Shown: piece by piece, positions 7,732-14,962 of the stretch | How positions within the stretch are numbered: the stretch's first letter is position 1 | How the letters are laid out: every line of letters starts with the position of its first letter | Assembly: GCA_946415375.1 (NCBI GenBank) | Contig: CAMKSF010000016.1 | Span: forward strand, 1-33,100 | Length of the DNA: 33,100 bases | Reading direction: 5' to 3' | Source: an uncultured Clostridia bacterium | GTDB lineage: Bacteria > Bacillota > Clostridia > TANB77 > CAG-508 | Translations under genes and position numbers: made by a program | The notes under the pieces: model-generated | The model's input: only the letters and a program-made list of their open reading frames with translations | Database searches by the model: none | What the model was told of the DNA's origin: nothing

Positions 7732-7932
7732 TTAAGAAACTCTTTTTACTTTACCATTCTTTAAGCATTTAGCACAAACGTGAATTCTTTTAACTTCTCC
7801 ATCAATTTCTGCTTTAACACTTCTTAAGTTTGGTTTCCATGTACGAGTTGTTCTTTTACTTATATGTGAACGTGTAATACTTAGTTTATTTCCATAAACA
7901 GGTTCTTTTTGACATATTGCGCATTTTGCCAT
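7732..7932 (-). CDS. rpmB: 50S ribosomal protein L28
   Basis: 66 residues, the usual length. It begins MAKCAICQK, with the family pattern GNKLSITRSHISKRTTRTWKPN and a C-terminal IHVCAKCLKNGKV. The two CxxC pairs (residues 4/7 and 57/60) mark the zinc-binding form of L28. The start is ATG 7932; the GTG at 7944 is part of the GGAGGTG ribosome binding site. Convergent with the spoVM pair, a conserved arrangement in Firmicutes. Single-gene transcript with its own promoter at 7979-8007. Confidence 0.95.
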   Translation of the reverse strand: MAKCAICQKEPVYGNKLSITRSHISKRTTRTWKPNLRSVKAEIDGEVKRIHVCAKCLKNGKVKRVS

Positions 7933-7978
7933 GATTTTTTGCACCTCCTATATTAAATAATAAACATGACTAATAAAT

Positions 7979-8007
7979 AGTTTATCATAAAATCTAGAAA
8001 AATACAA
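7979..8007 (-). promoter_or_regulatory. Promoter of rpmB
   Basis: On the reverse strand TTGTAT (8007-8002), a 17-base spacer and TAAACT (7984-7979) with an upstream TG, an extended -10. Confidence 0.55.
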
Positions 8008-8035
8008 GTAATTTTGAAAAATATTTGAAATTTTG

Positions 8036-8063
8036 TTGCAATTTTCTAAAAATATGATATAAT
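8036..8063 (+). promoter_or_regulatory. Sigma-A promoter of tig
   Basis: TTGCAA (8036-8041), a 16-base spacer and perfect TATAAT (8058-8063). It is divergent from the rpmB promoter. Confidence 0.65.
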
Positions 8064-8100
8064 AATAAGGCGTATTAAAAGAATGAAAGGAAGATTTTAA

Positions 8101-9399
8101 ATGAATTGTAAAGTAGAAAAAACAAAAAACGCAAATGAAATAAAAATGGAAATCACAATAGAGGCAGAAAAATTTGAAAATGCAATAAAGAAAGTTTATT
8201 TCAAAAATGCAAAATATTTTAATATACCAGGATTTAGAAAAGGAAAAGCACCACAAAATATAGTTGAAAAATATTATGGAAAAGAAATTTTCTATGAAGA
8301 TGCTTTTAATGAGATTGCTGGTGAAGAATATGCAAATGCTGTTGAAGAAAATAAACTTGAAGTTGTAAGTAAACCACAAATAGATATTGTTACAATGGAA
8401 AAAGGACAAGACTTAGTTTTTACAGCAACAGTTGCTACAAAACCAGAAGTTGAACTTGGTAAATATAAAGGTATAGAAATAGAAAAAATAGAGTATAATG
8501 TTGAAGATAGCGACATTGAGAATAATTTAAAACAAATGCAAGAAAAAAATTCAAGAGTTATAAGTGTTGAAACACCTGTTGAAAAAGGAAATATAGCTGT
8601 AATAGATTTTGAAGGGTTTGTTAATGGAGAAGCATTTGAAGGTGGAAAAGGTGAAAACTACAGCTTAGAAATAGGAAGTGGTTCATTTATACCTGGATTT
8701 GAAGATCAAGTAATTGGAATGAAGATTGATGAAGAAAAAGATATAAATGTTAAATTTCCTGATGAATATTTTTCAAAAGATTTAGCAGGAAAAGATGCAA
8801 CATTTAAAGTTAAAGTTCATGAAATAAAGAAGAAAGAGTTACCAGAATTAGATGACGAATTTGCAAAAGATGTTAGTGAATTTGATACTTTAAAAGAACT
8901 TAAAGATAGCATTAAAGAAAGACTAGAAAAAGATAATGAGCAAAAAGCAAAATATGAAAAAGAAGATGCTATAATGAAGGTTATTACAGAAGGAATGAAA
9001 GTTGATATTCCAACTGGAATGATAGAAGCAGAAGTAGATAATATGGTAAAAGATATGGAACAAAGAATGTCATATCAAGGACTTAAATTAGAACAATATT
9101 TAAAAATGCTTAATAAAACTGAAGCAGAGTTTAAAAAAGACTATGAACCTCAAGCAATTCAAGCAATCAAATCAAGACTTGCATTAGAAGCAATTATTAA
9201 AGCAGAAAAAATAGAAGTTACAGAAAAAGAAATTAAAGAAAAATTAGAAGAAATGGCTAAAAATTATGGAAAAACAGCTGAAGAATTAGAAAAGAATGAA
9301 AGCATAAAAGACTACATAAAACAAGGAATTGAAAGTGAAAAAGCAATTAGTTTCTTAGTAGAAAATGCAAAAGAAGTTGCAAAGAAAAAATCAAAATAA
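8101..9399 (+). CDS. tig: Trigger factor (ribosome-associated chaperone and prolyl isomerase)
   Basis: 432 residues, the normal length. The N-terminal ribosome-binding domain (about residues 1-110) contains the signature GFRKGKAP (residues 44-51). A FKBP-type prolyl isomerase domain follows (about 150-235, with IDFEGFVNGEAFEGG and GSFIPGFEDQVIGM), then the long helical C-terminal chaperone domain rich in Lys and Glu. It binds nascent chains at the L23 exit-tunnel site and helps folding. In Firmicutes tig precedes clpP/clpX, as here, linking folding with Clp proteolysis. A terminator lies between tig and clpP, so clpP may have its own initiation or be expressed by read-through. Confidence 0.97.
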   Translation: MNCKVEKTKNANEIKMEITIEAEKFENAIKKVYFKNAKYFNIPGFRKGKAPQNIVEKYYGKEIFYEDAFNEIAGEEYANAVEENKLEVVSKPQIDIVTMEKGQDLVFTATVATKPEVELGKYKGIEIEKIEYNVEDSDIENNLKQMQEKNSRVISVETPVEKGNIAVIDFEGFVNGEAFEGGKGENYSLEIGSGSFIPGFEDQVIGMKIDEEKDINVKFPDEYFSKDLAGKDATFKVKVHEIKKKELPELDDEFAKDVSEFDTLKELKDSIKERLEKDNEQKAKYEKEDAIMKVITEGMKVDIPTGMIEAEVDNMVKDMEQRMSYQGLKLEQYLKMLNKTEAEFKKDYEPQAIQAIKSRLALEAIIKAEKIEVTEKEIKEKLEEMAKNYGKTAEELEKNESIKDYIKQGIESEKAISFLVENAKEVAKKKSK

Positions 9400-9407
9400 A
9401 GGAAAGG

Positions 9408-9449
9408 AGAGGTTTAAAAAATTTTATTAATTTTTATGAACCTCTTTTT
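9408..9449 (+). terminator. Terminator between tig and clpP
   Basis: AGAGGTT (9408-9414) and AACCTCT (9439-9445) form the stem of a 24-base AT-rich loop; TTTT follows. The long loop suggests a weak terminator or attenuator. Confidence 0.6.
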
Positions 9450-9482
9450 GTTTAAAATAATCATTTTTATAGGAGGAATTTT

Positions 9483-10085
9483 ATGATAGATAATAGTTTA
9501 GTACCATATGTAATTGAACAAACAAGTAAAGGAGAAAGATCTTATGATATTTTCTCAAGATTATTAAAAGATAGAATTATATTTTTAGGAGAGGATGTAA
9601 ATGCAACAACAGCAAGTTTAGTTGTTGCGCAACTTCTATTTCTAGAGTCAGAAGATCCAGACAAAGAAATTAATTTATATATAAATTCACCAGGAGGAAG
9701 TGTAACAGATGGTTTAGCTATAGTAGATACAATGAACTATATTAAATGTCCAGTATCAACAACTTGTATTGGATTAGCAGCAAGCTTTGGAGCAGTATTA
9801 CTTGCTAATGGTGAAAAAGGAAAAAGATATGCAACACCTAATGCAGAAATTTTAATACATCAACCATTAATTGGAGGACATGGAATTACAGGTCAAACAA
9901 CAGATATTAAAATCCATGCTGAAAATATGATTAAAACAAGAGAAAGATTAAATAAAATTTTAAGTGATTGCACAGGAAAACCATTAGAACAAATAATGCA
10001 AGATACAGAAAGAGATTACTATATGACAGCAGAAGAAGCTTTGGAATATGGATTAATTGATGAAATATTAACAAAGAGAAAATAG
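9483..10085 (+). CDS. clpP: ATP-dependent Clp protease proteolytic subunit
   Basis: 200 residues; assembles into the 14-subunit barrel that degrades unfolded or tagged proteins with ClpX or ClpC. The family start [26 protein letters not shown], here in two pieces, is intact. The nucleophile serine lies in [11 protein letters not shown], where most ClpPs have ASMGA (a Met-to-Phe change next to the serine). The catalytic histidine is in [11 protein letters not shown] and the aspartate in DTERDYYM. The site AGGAGG stands 7 bases before ATG 9483. clpX follows after 17 bases, so the two form an operon. Confidence 0.97.
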   Translation: MIDNSLVPYVIEQTSKGERSYDIFSRLLKDRIIFLGEDVNATTASLVVAQLLFLESEDPDKEINLYINSPGGSVTDGLAIVDTMNYIKCPVSTTCIGLAASFGAVLLANGEKGKRYATPNAEILIHQPLIGGHGITGQTTDIKIHAENMIKTRERLNKILSDCTGKPLEQIMQDTERDYYMTAEEALEYGLIDEILTKRK

Positions 10086-10102
10086 AGAAAGGAATTGTTA
10101 AC

Positions 10103-11425
10103 ATGCCAAAAACTAATCAACCAAAAAACATAAGATGTTCTTTTTGTGGGCAACCACAAGATAGTGTAAGAAAGATAATTGCAGGACCAGGAGTATATAT
10201 TTGTGATGAATGTGTAAACCTATGTAATGGAATTATAGAAAACGAATTATTAAATGAGATAGATGAAGAGTATATAGAAGAAAGCGAAAAAATAATAAGT
10301 CCAAAAGAAATAAAAGCAATATTAGATGATTATGTAATAGGGCAAGAAGAAGCTAAGAAAATACTTGCTGTTGCTGTATATAATCACTATAAAAGAATAT
10401 ATAATGAAGATGTAATAAAAAATAAAGATGATGTAGAAATTCAAAAGAGTAATATTTTACTATTAGGTCCAACAGGATGTGGAAAAACTCTTTTAGCAAG
10501 TACACTAGCTAAAATATTACAGGTCCCATTTGCAATAGCAGATGCAACTACTTTAACAGAAGCAGGATATGTTGGAGAAGATGTTGAAAATATACTTCTA
10601 AAATTAATTCAAGCAGCTGATGGAGATATATCAAAAGCAGAAAGAGGAATTGTATATATTGACGAGATTGACAAAATAACAAGAAAATCTGAGAATCCAT
10701 CTATTACAAGAGACGTTAGTGGAGAAGGTGTTCAACAAGCATTACTAAAAATAATTGAAGGAACTGTTGCATCAGTACCACCACAAGGAGGAAGAAAACA
10801 TCCACATCAAGAAATGCTACAGATAAATACAGCCAATATCTTATTTATTTGTGGAGGAGCTTTTGAAGGTTTAGAAAACATTATAAAAGATAGAACAGGT
10901 AAAAAATCAATAGGATTTGGTTCTAAAATAGAAAGTGAAAAAGAAGTAAGCAAATATAAAGTATTTGAAGAACTATTACCACAAGACTTATTGAAATTTG
11001 GATTAATTCCAGAATTTATAGGAAGACTTCCTGTAATTGCAACTTTAAAAGAACTTGATAAAGAAGCATTAGGTAAAATTTTAGTAGAACCTAAAAACTC
11101 TTTAGTAAAACAATATAAAAAGCTATTTGAAATAGACAATGTTGAACTTGTATTTGAAGATGATGCAATATCTGCGATAGTTGATAAAGCTGTGGAAAGA
11201 AAAACAGGAGCAAGAGGATTAAGGTCAATAATAGAAGAAAAGATGACAGACATTATGTTTGAAATTCCATCAAATCCAAAAATTGCAAAATGTACAATTA
11301 CAAGAGAAACAATATTAAATGGTAAAGAACCAGAGGTTGTAATTGATGAAACAAGAGAACAAAAAGTTAATAATACAACAAATATCAGAAAAGCAAAACC
11401 AAAAATGAAACAAGAAACAGCTTAG
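10103..11425 (+). CDS. clpX: Clp protease ATP-binding unfoldase ClpX
   Basis: 440 residues. An N-terminal C4 zinc finger (residues about 11-40: CSFCG...CDEC) binds substrates and adaptors. The AAA+ domain follows with Walker A GPTGCGKT, pore loop GYVGED, Walker [11 protein letters not shown], and an IGF-like ClpP-docking loop around KKSIGFGSK. The C-terminal small domain has the sensor-2 segment [12 protein letters not shown]. It unfolds substrates and threads them into ClpP. In sporulating bacteria ClpXP also affects Spo0A and sigma-factor levels, a known general link rather than something shown here. Confidence 0.97.
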   Translation: MPKTNQPKNIRCSFCGQPQDSVRKIIAGPGVYICDECVNLCNGIIENELLNEIDEEYIEESEKIISPKEIKAILDDYVIGQEEAKKILAVAVYNHYKRIYNEDVIKNKDDVEIQKSNILLLGPTGCGKTLLASTLAKILQVPFAIADATTLTEAGYVGEDVENILLKLIQAADGDISKAERGIVYIDEIDKITRKSENPSITRDVSGEGVQQALLKIIEGTVASVPPQGGRKHPHQEMLQINTANILFICGGAFEGLENIIKDRTGKKSIGFGSKIESEKEVSKYKVFEELLPQDLLKFGLIPEFIGRLPVIATLKELDKEALGKILVEPKNSLVKQYKKLFEIDNVELVFEDDAISAIVDKAVERKTGARGLRSIIEEKMTDIMFEIPSNPKIAKCTITRETILNGKEPEVVIDETREQKVNNTTNIRKAKPKMKQETA

Positions 11426-11449
11426 AAAAGAAGACGGTTTTCTTTTTAA
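11424..11449 (+). terminator. Terminator after clpX, with REP-like motif copy 3
   Basis: AGAAAA (11424-11429) pairs with TTTTCT (11438-11443), and further T residues follow. The loop contains GAAGACGG, so the element reads GACGGTTTTCTTTTT, like the motif at 2033. Confidence 0.5.
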
Positions 11450-11465
11450 AAAGAATTAATATGGA

Positions 11466-11493
11466 TTGTCGAAAAGTGTCAAATTTTGCGATG
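11466..11493 (+). promoter_or_regulatory. Phased Spo0A boxes upstream of small RNA 1
   Basis: TGTCGAA (11467-11473), a perfect Spo0A box, is followed after AAG by TGTCAAA (11477-11483) and, after TTT, by TGCGATG (11487-11493). Starts are exactly 10 bp apart, the geometry of tandem Spo0A dimer sites such as that at abrB (7-mer, 3-bp gap, 7-mer). The last element ends 18 bp before the -35, as in copy 2. Confidence 0.6.
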
Positions 11494-11511
11494 AAAAGAA
11501 TTCTTAAAATA

Positions 11512-11540
11512 TTGACTTTTTCCAAATTTTGTAGTATTAT
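11512..11540 (+). promoter_or_regulatory. Sigma-A promoter of small RNA 1
   Basis: TTGACT (11512-11517), a 17-base spacer and TATTAT (11535-11540). No open reading frame follows before the terminator at 11583. Confidence 0.7.
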
Positions 11541-11546
11541 AATTAT

Positions 11547-11619
11547 AGACAATAAAAATGTATTAAATGAGCATTTACATCAAAAATAACCTCGCTGTCA
11601 AGAAGCGAGGTTATTTTAT
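11547..11619 (+). ncRNA. Predicted ~70-nt antisense RNA 1 (antitoxin-like)
   Basis: It runs from the promoter at 11512-11540 to the GC-rich hairpin at 11583-11617. Bases 11556-11581 are an imperfect direct repeat of 11669-11695 (AAATGTATTAAA, GCATT and ACATC shared). That makes this RNA complementary to the ribosome-binding/start-codon region of the reverse-strand peptide mRNA. Size, convergent layout and shared terminator match RNA II of the Fst/par locus of Enterococcus plasmids. No transcript data are available; ends are predicted. Confidence 0.65.
11583..11617. terminator. Shared bidirectional terminator of module 1
   Basis: A 14-bp perfect stem, AAAATAACCTCGCT against AGCGAGGTTATTTT, with the 7-base loop GTCAAGA. 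It ends the + strand RNA and, read on the other strand, the peptide mRNA. The stem is identical in module 2 while the loop differs. Confidence 0.85.
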
Positions 11620-11622
11620 GTA

Positions 11623-11688
11623 TTAATTATCTAATTTTGCAATTAAATAAATTAATACAATTGCAATTAAATGTATTAAAGTATGCAT
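11623..11688 (-). CDS. 21-residue hydrophobic peptide 1 (candidate type I toxin)
   Basis: 22 codons including stop. ATG 11688 is preceded by AAGGAGGTGAT, a near-perfect Shine-Dalgarno sequence. The peptide is almost all Leu/Ile/Val/Ala from residue 4, with Tyr14 and a charged end, and finishes IYLIAKLDN. The paralogue at 18107 finishes VYLIAKLDK. A single membrane helix of this size recalls type I toxins such as Ibs or the core of Fst. A sigma-A promoter (11765-11737), a conserved 5' stem-loop (CTCTT/AAGAG) and the bidirectional terminator define a ~150-nt mRNA. Toxicity is inferred, not known. Confidence 0.7.
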   Translation of the reverse strand: MHTLIHLIAIVLIYLIAKLDN

Positions 11689-11736
11689 TCACATCACCTC
11701 CTTAAAAAGATACTCTCTTAAAAAGAGGCACTAATA

Positions 11737-11765
11737 ATTATATAATGGAAAGTGACAAAAATCAA
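11737..11765 (-). promoter_or_regulatory. Promoter of peptide 1 mRNA
   Basis: On the reverse strand TTGATT (11765-11760), a 17-base spacer and perfect TATAAT (11742-11737). The -10 lies in the palindrome ATTATATAAT, whose other half could serve ylmH on the + strand. The same -35, spacer length and -10 occur in module 2. Confidence 0.7.
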
Positions 11766-11774
11766 GAAAAATCG

Positions 11775-11791
11775 TTCGACAAAAATCGACA
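11775..11791 (-). promoter_or_regulatory. Tandem Spo0A boxes upstream of peptide 1 promoter
   Basis: On the reverse strand TGTCGAT, TTT, TGTCGAA (11791-11775): two boxes 10 bp apart, the nearer one perfect, 9 bp upstream of the -35. Module 2 has TGTCGTT, TCC, TGTCGAA at the identical distance. Site and spacing match known Spo0A dimer operators; binding is not demonstrated. They also lie just before ylmH and could affect it. Confidence 0.6.
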
Positions 11792-11804
11792 GAAAGGTAG
11801 TAAA

Positions 11805-12608
11805 ATGAATAGAAACGAGATACTAGAAGAGTATAAAAATCAAGAGCAAAGACTACTAGCTGCTAAAATATTAGACAGGTTAGAATTTTCGAAAACTAAA
11901 AATAAAATACAATCAACCGATTTTTTGAATTTAAATGAACAAGAATTGGCAATGAAATTATTAAAAAAAGTAGATTGTGAAAACTACTATTTTTTTGGTG
12001 GTAAAGACAACACTGAAAGAAAGATTCTAATTATTTATCCTGAAAAATTAACAGAAGAAATGTCTAGAAAAAATGATGACAAAATCATATCAATAATTAG
12101 AATAAAACTTCCAAATGAACTAGAAGGACAATATGACCACAGAACATATTTAGGTTCATGTATAAAGATTGGAATAGAAAGAGAAAAAATAGGAGATATA
12201 TTAGTAGAAAGAACAGGATCAGATATTATTGCTAAAACAGAAGTAATAGACTTTCTATATCAAAACCTTACAGGTTTAACTAGATTTAAGAGTTCAGAAA
12301 TATCAATTGAGAATATTACTGAAATAAAAGATGTAGAAGTAGCAAAAGTTGAGATATCAGCAATTGTTGCATCTATAAGACTAGACAATATTGTATCTAC
12401 ACTTGCAAAAACTTCAAGAAGTAAGGCACAAGAAATTCTAAAACAAGAAAGAGTATTTTTAAATCATCAGGTAGAAACAAAATCTTCAAAAGAAGTAAAA
12501 GTTGGAGATATAATTACAATTAGAGGCAAAGGAAGATTTGAATTCAAAGAAATTGCAGGAAATACAAGAAAAGGAAGATTTGTAATAAAGATTGATAAAT
12601 ATGTATAA
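11805..12608 (+). CDS. ylmH: YlmH-like S4-domain RNA-binding protein (RqcP2 family)
   Basis: 267 residues from ATG 11805, which has AAAGGTAG upstream. An in-frame ATG at 11745 is rejected because it lies in promoter/operator sequence and has no ribosome binding site. The N-terminal ~180 residues form the YlmH fold (ENYYFFGGKDNTERKILI, LTGLTRFKSSEI). The C-terminal S4 domain (about 190-255) reads SIRLDNIVSTLAKTSRSKAQ, then VFLNHQVETKSSKEVKVGD. In Bacillus, YlmH binds stalled 50S-peptidyl-tRNA complexes and takes part in ribosome-associated quality control. It usually lies in the sepF/divIVA cluster; here it is separated from it and follows clpX and module 1. Length is slightly above the family average. 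Confidence 0.88.
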   Translation: MNRNEILEEYKNQEQRLLAAKILDRLEFSKTKNKIQSTDFLNLNEQELAMKLLKKVDCENYYFFGGKDNTERKILIIYPEKLTEEMSRKNDDKIISIIRIKLPNELEGQYDHRTYLGSCIKIGIEREKIGDILVERTGSDIIAKTEVIDFLYQNLTGLTRFKSSEISIENITEIKDVEVAKVEISAIVASIRLDNIVSTLAKTSRSKAQEILKQERVFLNHQVETKSSKEVKVGDIITIRGKGRFEFKEIAGNTRKGRFVIKIDKYV

Positions 12609-12717
12609 TTGATTGAGTGAAATGTAATAAAAGTGTAATTAAAAAGATATATAAATGTAACAATTGCATTTTGGCCTAATAAATCAATAAAAAATGATAT
12701 GTAAATATTTTTGGAAT

Positions 12718-12745
12718 TTGCATTTTTATAAAAAAATGGTAAAAT
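12718..12745 (+). promoter_or_regulatory. Promoter of the 414-residue hypothetical gene
   Basis: TTGCAT (12718-12723), a 16-base spacer and TAAAAT (12740-12745) with TGG before it. Predicted start near 12752, leaving a ~55-nt leader that contains AGAGGAGGAG and a TAGTTT/AAACTA stem-loop. Confidence 0.5.
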
Positions 12746-12807
12746 AAAGATGAAAATAGGTGAAGAGGAGGAGCTAGTTTTTTTAAAAAGAAACTACAAA
12801 TAAAATT

Positions 12808-14052
12808 ATGGGAGAAGAAAATTTAAGTCCGTATCAACAGGTTGCATTATCTGCATTACAAGAATTTCATGGAATGAGTTATGAGGAAGCTTTAGCTGAG
12901 GCTAAAGAATGTACAACTCCAGAAAAAATTGCAGAGATGGATAAAAAAATAGAAGCGAAATATTCTATGGATTCAGCTATTTATGGATTATGCTTTGAAT
13001 TAGAATATAAAAATATGCAGTTGGAAAGATGTATTAAACTAGCAGAAGATGGAAAAGAAGCAATAGAAGAAAAAAAGAAAAGTGCTTTGGCTTTTATGTA
13101 CAAAAAACAAATAAAAGCTATGGAACAAGAAGTGGAAGATTATTATAAAACTGCTGCAAACTATGGAGATGTAGATAAAGACTTACCAATTTATAAAGAA
13201 ATGTTTAAATTATTTGAGGGTGAAGATAAAACATTAAGTGATTATGTTAGTGAAGCTATTTATGGAGGAGAAGATATTTCTAAGTTTGTAGAATTACTTA
13301 AAGAATTAAATTTAGATGAAAATGAACTTGTAATAGATGTTTTAGAGCATATTCACTCTAAATGGATTGAACAAGCAGATGAAGATGGCAAATTTTTTAA
13401 TCCAAAAAGAGAAAATAGAAAATTTCAATTTTCAAGAGGTTTGCTTATAGGATTCGAAGAATTTAAAAAAGATTTGCTTTTTGCAAAACCTATATTAGAT
13501 AAACTAGGTATAGAATATACAGAGGAAGGAATAAAAGCATTATATGAAAGTAAGGTTCGAGATTTCATGGAAGGCATTGAATCAAAAGAGGACTTACAGA
13601 AGTATATAATAGATAGAGCAAAAAGACAGTTAGCGTATAAAGGGCTAGAAGAAAATAAAAAAAGAAGATTAGAAGCGCAAACTGATCCAGAAGTTGCTAT
13701 GCAAATTACAGAACAAATATTAGAAAATAATCCGATAATAAGAGATATAATTAAAGAAAAAGAAAATGAAAATAAAAAAGAAGTAAAAAGTATGAAGAAA
13801 ACATCTCTATGGGATAAAGTACGTGCCTTCTTTGTTAGGGAAAATGATAAAGAAGAATCAACAAAAGGTAATGGAGAAAAAACAGAAATTAAGAAGAAAA
13901 GTTTCCGTGAGGATATAAAACATGAATCAAGTGGTAATGAACCAAAGAGTGAAGAACCAAGAGGTAATGAGAGAGAGGATGATAAAGCACTTGATAGTAA
14001 TAGTGAAAACAACAATGATAAAATTCCGGAAGATGAAGATAGAATTGATTAA
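12808..14052 (+). CDS. Uncharacterised acidic, helical 414-residue protein
   Basis: I do not recognise a family. No signal peptide or membrane span is visible. Residues 1-325 are predicted helical and highly charged, opening with LSPYQQVALSALQEFHGMSYEEALAEA, here quoted in overlapping pieces (LSPYQQVALSA, FHGMSYEEALAEA). Residues ~340-414 form a low-complexity tail rich in Glu, Lys, Asn, Asp and Ser, beginning with a basic SLWDKVRAFFVREN segment. The ATG at 12808 has no adjacent ribosome binding site: the strong GAGGAGG is ~37 bases upstream, beyond a small hairpin, and a stop at 12784 limits upstream extension. A clear terminator follows, so it is a single-gene unit. Codon use matches its neighbours. 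Confidence 0.7.
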   Translation: MGEENLSPYQQVALSALQEFHGMSYEEALAEAKECTTPEKIAEMDKKIEAKYSMDSAIYGLCFELEYKNMQLERCIKLAEDGKEAIEEKKKSALAFMYKKQIKAMEQEVEDYYKTAANYGDVDKDLPIYKEMFKLFEGEDKTLSDYVSEAIYGGEDISKFVELLKELNLDENELVIDVLEHIHSKWIEQADEDGKFFNPKRENRKFQFSRGLLIGFEEFKKDLLFAKPILDKLGIEYTEEGIKALYESKVRDFMEGIESKEDLQKYIIDRAKRQLAYKGLEENKKRRLEAQTDPEVAMQITEQILENNPIIRDIIKEKENENKKEVKSMKKTSLWDKVRAFFVRENDKEESTKGNGEKTEIKKKSFREDIKHESSGNEPKSEEPRGNEREDDKALDSNSENNNDKIPEDEDRID

Positions 14053-14069
14053 AATGATAAAAATATAGT

Positions 14070-14100
14070 AAAAAGCACCAAGTATATATGGTGCTTTTTA
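14070..14100 (+). terminator. Terminator of the 414-residue gene
   Basis: AAAAAGCACCA and GGTGCTTTTT form a stem with a ~9-base loop, and T5 ends the right arm. Confidence 0.8.
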
Positions 14101-14156
14101 CGTGGTAATAATTAATTTTTTATAAAATAAAAACAAAAATATTTTATGAAAAATTG

Positions 14157-14185
14157 TTGAAATGAATTAACTAAAAATGTATAAA
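14157..14185 (+). promoter_or_regulatory. Sigma-A promoter of the Spo0E-like gene
   Basis: TTGAAA (14157-14162), a 17-base spacer and TATAAA (14180-14185) with TG one base upstream. Confidence 0.55.
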
Positions 14186-14220
14186 AAAAATGTATATGAA
14201 ATAATAAAGAGGTAAAGAAT

Positions 14221-14364
14221 ATGCAAATTAAAAGTGATGATATAAGAATAGAATTAGAAAAACTAAAAAAGATAATTGAAGAAAACGGAGATGTAGAAGA
14301 AATAAAGTCTAAACAGTTAAAAATTAACGAAATGTTAGAACAGTATTTAAAAGATATGAAATAA
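14221..14364 (+). CDS. Small coiled protein, possibly Spo0E-like
   Basis: 47 residues with GAGGTAAAG upstream of ATG 14221. Two short helices are predicted: RIELEKLKKIIEENG and KSKQLKINEMLEQYLKDM. This length, helix-turn-helix hairpin and a C-terminal xKINEMLEQY resemble Spo0E-family phosphatases, which dephosphorylate Spo0A~P through the motif SQxLD. Here the aligned residues read QLKIN, so the catalytic Asp would be Asn and the Ser-Gln pair is missing. It may be an inactive or diverged Spo0E, or an unrelated small protein. Family call is tentative; that it is a gene is better supported by the promoter and ribosome binding site. Confidence 0.5.
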   Translation: MQIKSDDIRIELEKLKKIIEENGDVEEIKSKQLKINEMLEQYLKDMK

Positions 14365-14448
14365 AATCGTAAATCACTGTAAATGAAATCCTTTTATAAC
14401 TTTTGATTATTTGATAACATAAATAAAAAAAGAAAAAAGGTGATATAT

Positions 14449-14783
14449 ATGAGAAAATCTAGCACTGTAAAAATAGGTAAGTTCTTCAAGATATTAGAAA
14501 AAGTTTTGGATATACACAAGAGAAAATGGCAGAGATGATTGAAGTCTCAACTAGATATATAGGAGATATAGAACAGGATAGAGCAAAACCTTCTTATGAA
14601 GTTTTAATTGATATATGTAATTTATATAATACAAGTATGGATCAAATATTTAGTAATTATTTAAAATGTGAAAAAAATAAAAGTTTGAAATATGGATTAG
14701 CAGGATTCGATAACTTAAAAGAAGTTGATAGAATGGCAATGGAACATTTAATAAGCTATTTTTATAAAGCAGATAAGAGTTAA
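14449..14783 (+). pseudogene. XRE-family HTH regulator with a 1-base frameshift near its start
   Basis: The main frame contains a typical HTH_3 domain: GYTQEKMAEMIEVSTRYIGD, then IEQDRAKPSYEVLIDI, followed by a helical tail. Its N-terminal strand and first helix (VLQDIRKSF) continue upstream to 14481 but are blocked by TAA at 14478, with no start codon. A perfect start (AAAAAAGGTG then ATG 14449) opens the other frame and reads MRKSSTVKIGK, the expected beginning. Joining the two near 14479 needs one extra base in GGTAAG. So either a base was lost (true mutation) or the assembly has an error. An intact version would be a ~112-residue DNA-binding regulator. Starting at ATG 14526 would remove helix 1. 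Confidence 0.7.
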
Positions 14784-14825
14784 AAAAAGCTACAACTAGT
14801 TAGAAATAATTGGTTGTTTTTTTTA
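14783..14825 (+). terminator. Terminator after the XRE gene
   Basis: ACAACTAGTT pairs imperfectly with AATTGGTTGT, flanked by A7 and T8. Confidence 0.65.
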
Positions 14826-14857
14826 TTTTAAAAAACGAAAAAATGTTTGAAAAACTA

Positions 14858-14885
14858 TTGACATTTTTTAAAAGTAATATATAAT
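14858..14885 (+). promoter_or_regulatory. Strong sigma-A promoter of recN
   Basis: Perfect TTGACA (14858-14863), a 16-base spacer and perfect TATAAT (14880-14885). It gives a ~70-nt leader before ATG 14963. Confidence 0.75.
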
Positions 14886-14962
14886 AATTATACCAAACAA
14901 AAGTTTTTAGATTTATATTTTATATAATTTAAAGTTAAGTATAATAGTGCGGAGGTATAGTT

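Noticed and set aside
14836-14849. CGAAAAAATGTTTG upstream of the recN promoter as a LexA (SOS) box
   Set aside because: It resembles the Firmicute box (CGAAC-N4-GTTCG) but has an A in place of the key C and a T in the right half; in an AT-rich region this is weak evidence.
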